Under the pieces are notes generated by a model, which saw nothing but the letters and a program-made list of their open reading frames with translations, was not told the DNA's origin and ran no database searches. This document shows, in pieces, positions 1-5,293 of a stretch of 5,344 nucleotides of DNA. The stretch's first letter is position 1. Every line of letters starts with the position of its first letter. The translations under genes were made by a program, and so were the position numbers. The stretch covers positions 1-5,344 of the forward strand of contig JBHORE010000215.1 in NCBI GenBank assembly GCA_042408415.1, given 5' to 3'. Source of the stretch: Thermobaculum sp042408415 (GTDB taxonomy: Bacteria; Chloroflexota; Chloroflexia; Thermobaculales; Thermobaculaceae).

Positions 1-2
1 TT

Positions 3-1130
3 CTATCTTTGATTTTTGTAGCGAGCAGAATAAACAGAATCTGGCTCTGGATTTCAATAGTATTACTGGTACTTGCTGCTACCATTACGCCACCGTTATT
101 CTCTACCGACGTCTTTTACTACGGTATAAGCGGAGAATCACTTGCACTACACGGACTTAACCCGTACCTGACGGTTCCGGCAGACCTACCTAACAGCCCA
201 TTACTGCCCTTCAATTATTGGATAGATCTGAAAGCTGTCTATGGACCTATATGGACTAGTCTGTCGGCGTTAGTTATCCTCATTACTGGCAACTCACCCT
301 TAGCGGCAAGCATGGGATTTAAGCTTTTGGGAGGGTTTTCGGTTCTCGCCACCGCTTACCTTATCTGGCATCTTCTCAAAAACAGTGAGAGCAGAAGATT
401 TGCAACAGCTTTGTTCGCATGGAATCCATTGGTCCTGTTTGAGGGTCCTGCTAATGCTCACTTAGATGCATTTGTAGGATTGTTGGTGGTCCTAGGTTTG
501 TTTGCAATCTATAAACATAAAAGCTGCCTAACTGGGTGGATATTACTGGTGGTATCTTTTCTGACCAAATTCACAACTGCTCCTCTATTACTGATCAATT
601 TTGTATCGCAAATCAAGATGGAGGTCTCTAGAAACAGACTAAAGAGAACATTCCTCCTTATGGGTATATTCATCTTCTTGGCTGCAGCAACATATTTGCC
701 TTACTGGCAGGGGAAAGCCTTTCCAGCATTTTTAGATAGGCAGAGGCTATTCGTAACAGGATTCGTGCCTCTACTAGTCAGGGATCAGGTGCTTAGGTAT
801 ACAGCCCCCTTCTACGACTTTGACAAGGCCTACTACTTCAGCACACTGGCTTCAGAGATAGGCGTGGCATTACTCATGTTGTGGGTATTGCTACAGTCCT
901 TTGTCATTTATAAGGACAAAAAAACATGCTTAGAGAAAGAAGCATTTGCGTGGGGAAGTACAATGTCCCTTCTTCCGATGCTGTTTCTTACGGCTTACCC
1001 TTGGTACCTCATTCCAGGATTTGCCTTGCTGGCTATATCCTGGAATGAAAGGTACCGAATATACATAGCTTTACTATACGCGGTAGGAAGCTTTTGGTGG
1101 CTGTGGTGGACTATACTAATGCCCACTTAG
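3..1130 (+). CDS. GT-C fold membrane glycosyltransferase (GT87/MptB-like), 5' end probably outside window
   Basis: Likely an integral-membrane transferase moving a sugar, often mannose, from a polyprenyl-phosphate donor to a lipid or glycan acceptor on the outer face of the membrane; donor and acceptor are inferred from family only. Numbering is from a TTG at 9. One membrane segment (about 11-30) leads into FSTDVFYYG (31-39), whose D34 sits where GT-C enzymes carry the catalytic acidic residue. Then come NPYL (51-54), VYGP (77-80), AWNPLVLFE (137-145) with H151 and D153, a conserved lysine in FLTKFTT (184-190), many hydrophobic helices and PWY (331-333). The same landmarks occur in the same order in the glycosyltransferase at 3394-4965, so the two are distant paralogs. 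No Shine-Dalgarno precedes the TTG and the frame is open to base 3, so the true start is probably upstream. The TAG stop (1128-1130) overlaps the stop of the convergent peroxiredoxin gene. Confident about fold, not about substrate. Confidence 0.8.
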   Translation, partial: LSLIFVASRINRIWLWISIVLLVLAATITPPLFSTDVFYYGISGESLALHGLNPYLTVPADLPNSPLLPFNYWIDLKAVYGPIWTSLSALVILITGNSPLAASMGFKLLGGFSVLATAYLIWHLLKNSESRRFATALFAWNPLVLFEGPANAHLDAFVGLLVVLGLFAIYKHKSCLTGWILLVVSFLTKFTTAPLLLINFVSQIKMEVSRNRLKRTFLLMGIFIFLAAATYLPYWQGKAFPAFLDRQRLFVTGFVPLLVRDQVLRYTAPFYDFDKAYYFSTLASEIGVALLMLWVLLQSFVIYKDKKTCLEKEAFAWGSTMSLLPMLFLTAYPWYLIPGFALLAISWNERYRIYIALLYAVGSFWWLWWTILMPT

Positions 1131-1585
1131 GAAGCCAGAGCTTCAACTAGCTCCTGAGCATGCACATCCGGTTTGACATTCTTGAAGACCTTCTGCACCT
1201 TGCCTTCTTCATCTATCAGGAAAGTTGTGCGAAGAACACCTGTAAATTCTCGGCCATACATCTTTTTAGTGCCCCAAACACCATACATCTCAGCCACCCT
1301 GTGATCGGTATCTGCCAAGAGTGTAAACGGTAGATTGTACTTTTCCTTGAACTTCTTGTGACTTTCTACAGAGTCTGGACTGACACCAAGTACAACAGCG
1401 CCGGAGGCTTCAAAGTTAGGAAAACTATCCCTTATACCGCAGGCTTCGGTTGTACAACCCGGAGTATCGTCCTTGGGATAAAAATACAGTATAACCTTGC
1501 GTCCTCTAAACTGACTTAGAGTAACTTGATTACCATTCTCATCCGGCAATGTAAAGTCGGGTGCAACATTACCTTCATTTACCAT
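1127..1585 (-). CDS. bcp: BCP/PrxQ-type thiol peroxiredoxin
   Basis: A cytosolic thiol peroxidase of 152 residues, the usual length for the family, reducing H2O2 and organic hydroperoxides, normally with thioredoxin as electron donor. The peroxidatic cysteine C44 lies in PKDDTPGCTTEAC. The partner C49 is five residues on, the CX4C arrangement of atypical two-Cys BCP enzymes, which form an intramolecular disulfide. T41 and R119 (GVLRTTFLID) complete the expected active site. The N-terminal APDFTLPDENG and the later GVSPDS and LLADTD segments are typical of the AhpC/TSA thioredoxin-like fold. It is the last gene of the minus-strand cluster. Its ATG lies inside the end of larB (11-bp overlap), and a strong AAGGAGGG (1598-1605) sits within larB at a rather long 12-nt spacing, so it has its own ribosome site as well as likely coupling. 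It is complete with no missing residue. Family assignment is near certain; a specific link to the neighbouring genes is not evident. Confidence 0.97.
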   Translation of the reverse strand: MVNEGNVAPDFTLPDENGNQVTLSQFRGRKVILYFYPKDDTPGCTTEACGIRDSFPNFEASGAVVLGVSPDSVESHKKFKEKYNLPFTLLADTDHRVAEMYGVWGTKKMYGREFTGVLRTTFLIDEEGKVQKVFKNVKPDVHAQELVEALAS

Positions 1586-2327
1586 TGCTAGAATTTTCCC
1601 TCCTTGCTTTAGATACTTGTCTGGCTATCATTCCTGCAACGGCGCCACCGCCAATCCCGTTGTCTATGTTAACCACCGATAGTCCAGGAGCACAGGTCTG
1701 AAGCATAGACAGTAGTGCCCCCCATCCCCGTCCACCGGCTCCATATCCGGTAGATGTAGGTATTCCCACCACGGGAACATCTACCAATCCCGAGACAACT
1801 GAGGGTAGAGCGCCATCCATGCCAGCTACAACTATGATAACATCTATACCTCGATCTAACATCTCACGCAAGGGAGGGAACAACCTATGTATACCGGCAA
1901 CTCCGACATCTCTAGCCTCTATAATTCTGCATCCCATGTGTCGAACTACTAATTGAGCTTCCTCAGCTATAGGCCAATCAGACGAGCCAGCTGTGATTAT
2001 CCCCACTGTGGCATCTAGTGTTGGGAGAGGAATATTGGGATCTTCAATAGCCACAGACCAATTACCAATAACATGATATCTATGGCTGTAACGTGCAATT
2101 ATCTCCTCTCTGATCTCAGATGATGGTCTGCTAACTATGGCTCTACCTGAATGACTAAGAAGCTCTTCCATGCTCCGAAATATTATTTCGATGGTCTTAC
2201 CAGGAGCGTATATGACCTCGGGTATGCCCTTACGTGATTGACGATGCAGATCAACTCGAGCAGGTTGACCTGCACGCTCATCATGATCGGTACTTAGACT
2301 AGCAATAAGGTCAGCGAATGGATCCAT
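1575..2327 (-). CDS. larB: LarB, nickel-pincer cofactor biosynthesis (pyridinium-3,5-biscarboxylic acid mononucleotide synthase)
   Basis: LarB carboxylates the pyridinium ring of nicotinic acid adenine dinucleotide and hydrolyses the phosphoanhydride, releasing AMP. This starts synthesis of the nickel-pincer nucleotide used by lactate racemase (LarA) relatives. The 250-residue length fits the family. The N-terminal region carries DLHRQSRKGIPEVIYAPGKT (26-45), matching the LarB signature. The C-terminal PurE/AIR-carboxylase-like core has TAGSSDWPIAEEA (112-124), DVGVAGIHRL (140-149), VVAGMDGALPSVVSGLVDVP (166-185), TSTGYGAGGRG (191-201) and CAPGLSVVNIDNG (212-224). C212 aligns with the cysteine reported, as I recall, to bond the nicotinate ring in Lactobacillus plantarum LarB. 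The ATG is 2 nt after the PAP2 stop with no good Shine-Dalgarno, only AGG about 8 nt upstream, so translation is probably coupled. The gene overlaps bcp by 11 bp. No larC, larE or larA lies in the window. Older annotations call such proteins AIR carboxylase-like or CpmA. Identity is very likely. Confidence 0.93.
   Translation of the reverse strand: MDPFADLIASLSTDHDERAGQPARVDLHRQSRKGIPEVIYAPGKTIEIIFRSMEELLSHSGRAIVSRPSSEIREEIIARYSHRYHVIGNWSVAIEDPNIPLPTLDATVGIITAGSSDWPIAEEAQLVVRHMGCRIIEARDVGVAGIHRLFPPLREMLDRGIDVIIVVAGMDGALPSVVSGLVDVPVVGIPTSTGYGAGGRGWGALLSMLQTCAPGLSVVNIDNGIGGGAVAGMIARQVSKARRENSSNGK
1598..1605 (-). promoter_or_regulatory. Shine-Dalgarno of the peroxiredoxin gene, inside larB
   Basis: On the minus strand AAGGAGGG lies 12 nt upstream of the ATG at 1585, within the last codons of larB. 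The match to the anti-Shine-Dalgarno is excellent but the spacing is longer than the usual 5-9 nt. There is no better in-frame ATG, GTG or TTG closer to it. It supports independent initiation of the downstream gene despite the 11-bp overlap. Confidence 0.7.
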
Positions 2328-2329
2328 TA

Positions 2330-3289
2330 TTAGCCTGCAGCCTCCACAGCTTGTGATGTCTCTAGGACTAGTTTCTCACGCCTCTTCTCAAGGTAGCGAT
2401 AAATAAGCGAGACAATTATGAAAGATGCTACTGCATAAGCGATACCTGCGAGAGTGTCTATAACATAGTGATCTCCTATATATATAATGCTGAACCACAG
2501 GCCAAAGCAATATAGGAGAGCTATAGGAGCAAACTTCCTCCAATGGAACAAACTAAATACGAACACCAGCGTGGGATAGGCAGCATGTAAAGAGGGCATA
2601 GCAGCTACATAATTAGGGTTACCATGCTTGATCAGCATAGATAAGGACATACCACCAAAGTGGAGCTGACTTAGCACTATGTCCCTGATCAGATAGATTC
2701 TCTGAGGAATAGTTCCCCAATAGGATGCCAACCAAGGAGGTACTGCGGGAAATAGCATGTAAGTCAAGAATCCTGCAAAAGATAGCAGCAACAGCGAGTT
2801 AACAAACTTCCAGTACAGATCTCTTCTGTTTACCCAAAGCATGAACGCATACAAAATAGGGAGAACAAAGTGAAAGGCCCAGAAAGTAGTTGCCATTATA
2901 TCGTACCAGTGGATCTTTCCTGGTACATAGAGATGCTCTTGCAGCACCACAGTAGGTATATGCCCGAACCCTATAAATCTCTCTGCCCTTACAAGGATCT
3001 CATTATGCGCCTTGAATCCCACATTATCTGCATAACCAGCCAACATCTGCCAGGCCAGAAACAGCACAACGAAGGGCACCCAGTCACGAAGGAAAGTACG
3101 CCCTCCACCTATAATCACCCCACCTATGAGCATAAAGAGGAGCACGGTATCTAGTCTGAGAAATCCTCCAGCCTTGAAGGTAAAGGCCGAGACAACCAAC
3201 ATGTAAACGGTCATCGCTATCAGATAGCCCTTGTTGGACAACCTGCCTATGGGCTCACCAATCCTTCCCTTAGAAGTTTGTTCAGACAA
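2330..3289 (-). CDS. PAP2-superfamily membrane enzyme, Aur1/inositol phosphorylceramide synthase-like
   Basis: A polytopic phosphatase/phosphotransferase. Its subfamily (PAP2_3, Aur1-like) includes enzymes moving phospho-inositol or similar headgroups between lipids, but simple lipid-phosphate phosphatase activity cannot be excluded. Numbering uses the 319-residue form. Hydrophobic segments lie near 21-39, 47-63, 68-86, 131-152, 162-181, 240-249, 255-272 and 277-298. FPAVPPW (180-186) resembles the motif before the Aur1 active site. MPSLHAAYP (231-239) and YIGDHYVID (270-278) supply the putative triad H235, H274 and D278. The 39- and 4-residue spacings equal those of the yeast Aur1 triad H255/H294/D298 as I recall it. 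The canonical PAP2 KX6RP motif is not seen, as in Aur1-like members. I chose TTG at 3289 because AGGAGG (3296-3301) stands 6 nt upstream; the TTG at 3295 directly abuts it. It lies downstream of a GT-C gene and 2 bp before larB. Superfamily is certain; substrate is inferred. Confidence 0.85.
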   Translation of the reverse strand: MSEQTSKGRIGEPIGRLSNKGYLIAMTVYMLVVSAFTFKAGGFLRLDTVLLFMLIGGVIIGGGRTFLRDWVPFVVLFLAWQMLAGYADNVGFKAHNEILVRAERFIGFGHIPTVVLQEHLYVPGKIHWYDIMATTFWAFHFVLPILYAFMLWVNRRDLYWKFVNSLLLLSFAGFLTYMLFPAVPPWLASYWGTIPQRIYLIRDIVLSQLHFGGMSLSMLIKHGNPNYVAAMPSLHAAYPTLVFVFSLFHWRKFAPIALLYCFGLWFSIIYIGDHYVIDTLAGIAYAVASFIIVSLIYRYLEKRREKLVLETSQAVEAAG

Positions 3290-3295
3290 AACCAA

Positions 3296-3301
3296 CCTCC
3301 T
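3296..3301 (-). promoter_or_regulatory. Shine-Dalgarno that fixes the PAP2-gene start
   Basis: A perfect AGGAGG on the minus strand. A TTG at 3295 follows it with zero spacing, which cannot work well, while the in-frame TTG at 3289-3287 has a 6-nt spacing. The site therefore argues for a start two codons downstream of the longest open frame, giving a protein beginning MSEQTSKGR. Confidence 0.75.
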
Positions 3302-3313
3302 GTCTCTCTAGTT

Positions 3314-3325
3314 TTACCCAATCTA
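3314..3325. repeat. Direct repeat copy 1 (TTACCCAATCTA)
   Basis: Plus-strand TTACCCAATCTA matches the copy at 3353-3364 at 11 of 12 positions, with a 39-bp start-to-start distance. It lies just upstream of the PAP2 ribosome site and could be half of a regulator-binding pair. Function is unknown. Confidence 0.5.
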
Positions 3326-3352
3326 GCTAGAGGCTAAAACATTAGGTTGACG

Positions 3353-3364
3353 TTAGCCAATCTA
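3353..3364. repeat. Direct repeat copy 2 (TTAGCCAATCTA)
   Basis: Plus-strand TTAGCCAATCTA is the partner of the copy at 3314-3325. Its left half also pairs with GGCTAA at 3332-3337, and on the minus strand it forms a small GTTAG/CTAAC hairpin with a 5-nt loop. These may be incidental to the direct repeat. Confidence 0.5.
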
Positions 3365-3393
3365 ACAAAAACTTTCAACTGATTTTAATACTC

Positions 3394-4965
3394 TTATTGT
3401 ACTTGTCTTGTTCCTAGAAGGGTAATCATAAACCTCTGGACCCTTGGTATGATAACCACTGCGATAGCGGGACCCAGCAGAATCACGGAGCGAAAATAGT
3501 AAAGCCAGGGAGCAGCTGGGAGCGGTGGGTCGGGCCAACCCATCCAAAACAGAAAGCCTCCAAGTGTCAAGGCAACGCCGAGGGATGACTCTAGATCCCC
3601 GTTATAGACCGCAATAACGGCGATTAAGAGCAAGAAATACCATGGCCATATCCAAGAAAGCGTCAGGCAATAACCAAACCAGAGCCAGATCCAAGACCAC
3701 TGCAGGCTTCTCTTCTTGGCAGTTAGAAAGAGCATCCAACAGAAGAAGGCAGCAAACAGCAAGTTTCTTATTATGTCAAACAGGGTGTCCAGGGTGGGCG
3801 GTGGGAAATAATCCCTCATAGTGGGCATTAATATGAGTTCCCACAATGAATTCAAGTATCTTTGGGCTGCAGGATTATTCAGAGAATTGGTGAACAAGGC
3901 TGTACCCGCCCATAATGGGGCGTACAATACCCAACCAGAAACAAGAGCGACCACAGTCCCCTTACTCAATGCGAGGAGTCTTTCCCTTTTGCTTTCTAAC
4001 CCCATCAGCCATACAAGCAGCAAAGGCGGAAGGAGAACAATTGTCGTAAGCTTGACCATGCTTCCTGCCACTAGAAAGAAAACAGCAAACAACCATCTCT
4101 TGCGTAGCACTGAAAGCACGGCAAGAGATACAAACAGAGCTACCATCACATCGTTATGCCCACTGCCCACAGTTTCATGCAACACCAGTGGGTTCCAACC
4201 ATAAAATACAGCAGCCCAGCTAGCATGTTCGGGAGTAACCGATCTTGCACATAACCAAACCACCACCGTAGTTAGAGCATGCAATATAAGAACGGCTATC
4301 TTATAAGAGAATATATTTGACCATAATCCATCCCCCCCAAAGGCACTTAGAGCTCCTGAAAGCATCAACCAGACCGGGCCATAAGCCGATGGCAGCCATT
4401 TCCAGTAGATCCAGTAGAGCTGAAAGTCTCCCGGGTAATTATTAGGGGGAACTATCAGGGGATTATCTCCGTACTTGGCTATTATCCTACCATAGAACAT
4501 ATATAGGTAGAGATCTCCAGAGAACATTCCGGGCAACAACAGCAAAGGTATACTCAAACCCAAAGCACCCAAAAGTATCCACAAGAGCTTCAAACTCCTA
4601 TTAGAAGTCTTGAGAACCCATAATATTCGAAGCCATGATCCAACCAAGAGCACTATTATCACAGCAAAAAGCAACTCGTGAAACCCTGCTTGGGCACTCC
4701 TCCAGGTAGCAGTATCAAAGCTCGAAGGGGTGAGCAGATCTGAGAAAGCTTTTAACCATCCCCACATCTGCAACGTGAGGGTCTGAGTGAGACGGAAACT
4801 CTTTGCCCTGAGCAATAGGAATAAGGCCACGTAAAGCAAGAAAGATAAGAAATAAAGAAATACAATGGAGCGCGTAATCGCGAGAGCCCCAAGTTTCGCA
4901 TATATACGGTCTCTAGGTTTAACAATCAATTCAGAAGTTGAAGCCATAAAGCCAGAAACATCCAC
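3394..4965 (-). CDS. GT-C fold membrane glycosyltransferase (MptB/GT87-like, polyprenyl-phosphate-sugar dependent)
   Basis: A 523-residue polytopic protein, predicted to transfer a sugar (mannose in the best-known relatives) from a polyprenyl phosphate to an extracytoplasmic acceptor. After about three N-terminal membrane segments (roughly 30-53, 96-118 and 126-146) comes FSGDLYLYMFYGR (148-160), with D151 as the likely catalytic acid. It is followed by DNPLIVPP (167-174), AYGPVW (194-199), YGWNPLVLHE (255-264), SGHND (268-272), MVKLTT (303-308) and WPWY (440-443). WNPLVL followed by HND is characteristic of mycobacterial-type polyprenol-phosphomannose mannosyltransferases and relatives. An in-frame TAA at 4971-4969 makes GTG at 4965 the earliest possible start; ATG at 4947 (codon 7) is the alternative, and neither has a clear Shine-Dalgarno. 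The promoter at 4988-5017 predicts a leader of only about 16 nt to the GTG. It heads the probable operon and is a paralog of the gene at the left edge, with about 117 extra N-terminal residues before the acidic motif. Substrate is unproven. Confidence 0.85.
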   Translation of the reverse strand: MDVSGFMASTSELIVKPRDRIYAKLGALAITRSIVFLYFLSFLLYVALFLLLRAKSFRLTQTLTLQMWGWLKAFSDLLTPSSFDTATWRSAQAGFHELLFAVIIVLLVGSWLRILWVLKTSNRSLKLLWILLGALGLSIPLLLLPGMFSGDLYLYMFYGRIIAKYGDNPLIVPPNNYPGDFQLYWIYWKWLPSAYGPVWLMLSGALSAFGGDGLWSNIFSYKIAVLILHALTTVVVWLCARSVTPEHASWAAVFYGWNPLVLHETVGSGHNDVMVALFVSLAVLSVLRKRWLFAVFFLVAGSMVKLTTIVLLPPLLLVWLMGLESKRERLLALSKGTVVALVSGWVLYAPLWAGTALFTNSLNNPAAQRYLNSLWELILMPTMRDYFPPPTLDTLFDIIRNLLFAAFFCWMLFLTAKKRSLQWSWIWLWFGYCLTLSWIWPWYFLLLIAVIAVYNGDLESSLGVALTLGGFLFWMGWPDPPLPAAPWLYYFRSVILLGPAIAVVIIPRVQRFMITLLGTRQVQ

Positions 4966-4987
4966 ATTTTATATCAGCGTTCTGATG

Positions 4988-5017
4988 ATAATATCCATCA
5001 GAAGTAATAAGTGTCAA
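4988..5017 (-). promoter_or_regulatory. Sigma-70-type promoter of the minus-strand operon
   Basis: Reading the minus strand, a perfect -35 TTGACA (5017-5012) is separated by 18 nt from -10 TATTAT (4993-4988, five of six matches to TATAAT). Transcription would start near 4981, about 16 nt before the GTG of the glycosyltransferase gene. It is the best minus-strand promoter in the window. Confidence 0.75.
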
Positions 5018-5041
5018 ACAGCATCAAAGGATCCAATCTTG

Positions 5042-5111
5042 TTGTGGGCTTAGTAGTCCTACTAGTATCGTAGAGATAACACTTATACTAGACAAATAAC
5101 TTTGCCCACAA
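5042..5111. repeat. Nested inverted repeats between divergent promoters
   Basis: The outer arms are TTGTGGGC (5042-5049) and GCCCACAA (5104-5111), perfect over 8 bp. Inside them are TAGTAG/CTACTA around a 2-nt centre (5051-5064) and CTAGTAT/ATACTAG (5062-5068 and 5085-5091). There is no T-run, so this is not an intrinsic terminator. A regulator-binding or cruciform role is possible, but each arm alone is short enough to arise by chance. Confidence 0.4.
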
Positions 5112-5248
5112 TCTTCGAGCTAGTTCCTTTTGATTAAGCCTGTTGACAACCTCAAAAATTATTCTCTAGATCCCCTTATCTATCATGCTGGGGAAAACCA
5201 ACCCATTGCACAAGCCGGTCAAGGTGGCGACAGCACCTACGGTATCCC

Positions 5249-5278
5249 TTGACAGCCGACCTCGAGGCTCTATATACT
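5249..5278 (+). promoter_or_regulatory. Sigma-70-type promoter of the tRNA-Leu gene
   Basis: A perfect -35 TTGACA (5249-5254) lies 18 nt upstream of -10 TATACT (5273-5278, five of six matches). Transcription would begin about 5284-5286, leaving an 8-10 nt leader before the mature tRNA at 5294. That is the arrangement expected for a strong stable-RNA promoter. Confidence 0.8.
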
Positions 5279-5293
5279 CTTTGTAGTCTGGAT

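Larger units (their letters stand above)
3290..3393. other. Intergenic gap between glycosyltransferase and PAP2 genes, with direct repeats
   Basis: The gap contains two near-identical 12-bp direct repeats (described separately) and short inverted repeats: GGCTAA/TTAGCC at 3332-3337 and 3353-3358, and CTCTAG/CTAGAG at 3306-3311 and 3327-3332. On the minus strand there is no hairpin followed by a T-run, so no intrinsic terminator is supported for the glycosyltransferase gene. The best promoter-like pair, TTGAAA with a 17-nt spacer to TAACGT, has a poor -10. Read-through from upstream is the simplest reading. Confidence 0.5.
4966..5293. other. 328-bp divergent regulatory region without a gene
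   Basis: I see no credible coding frame here. It carries the minus-strand operon promoter (4988-5017), an AGATTGG motif on the minus strand (5033-5039) shared with the repeats before the PAP2 gene, nested inverted repeats (5042-5111), a GTCAAGG/CCTTGAC pair (5218-5224 and 5247-5253) and the tRNA promoter (5249-5278). The stretch 5112-5217 shows nothing I can name beyond a lone TTGACA (5143-5148) without a good -10. Confidence 0.7.

Noticed and set aside
1131..1144. GAAGC/GCTTC hairpin just after the first gene as a terminator
   Set aside because: Only a 5-bp stem with a 4-nt loop, no T-run after it on either strand, and it lies within the peroxiredoxin coding end.
1575..2327. Calling the PurE-like protein a purine-pathway AIR carboxylase (PurE)
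   Set aside because: It carries the LarB-specific N-terminal region and NIDNG end and is about 250 residues long, whereas PurE is about 160-180; the PurE-like core is shared by LarB.
2870..3154. Plus-strand open frame of 94 codons
   Set aside because: It lies wholly antisense to the well-supported PAP2 gene, has no Shine-Dalgarno or recognisable domain, and its composition is that of an antisense shadow.
3347..3375. TTGACG on the plus strand as a promoter
   Set aside because: No -10-like hexamer at the right distance (AACTTT) and no plus-strand gene follows.
3362..3547. Minus-strand open frame of 61 codons
   Set aside because: It mostly overlaps the 3' end of the glycosyltransferase gene in another frame, and shows no motif or ribosome site.
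3821..4204. Plus-strand open frame of 127 codons
   Set aside because: It is fully antisense to the glycosyltransferase gene, whose conserved motifs it covers, and no domain is recognisable.
4865..5053. Plus-strand open frame of 62 codons across the divergent region
   Set aside because: It is antisense to the first ~100 bases of the glycosyltransferase gene and its promoter, has no ribosome site, and nothing in the residues suggests a protein.
5143..5172. TTGACA on the plus strand as a second tRNA promoter
   Set aside because: At 16-18 nt downstream only TCTAGA, CTAGAT or TAGATC occur, none a convincing -10; the promoter at 5249-5278 is far better placed and matched.
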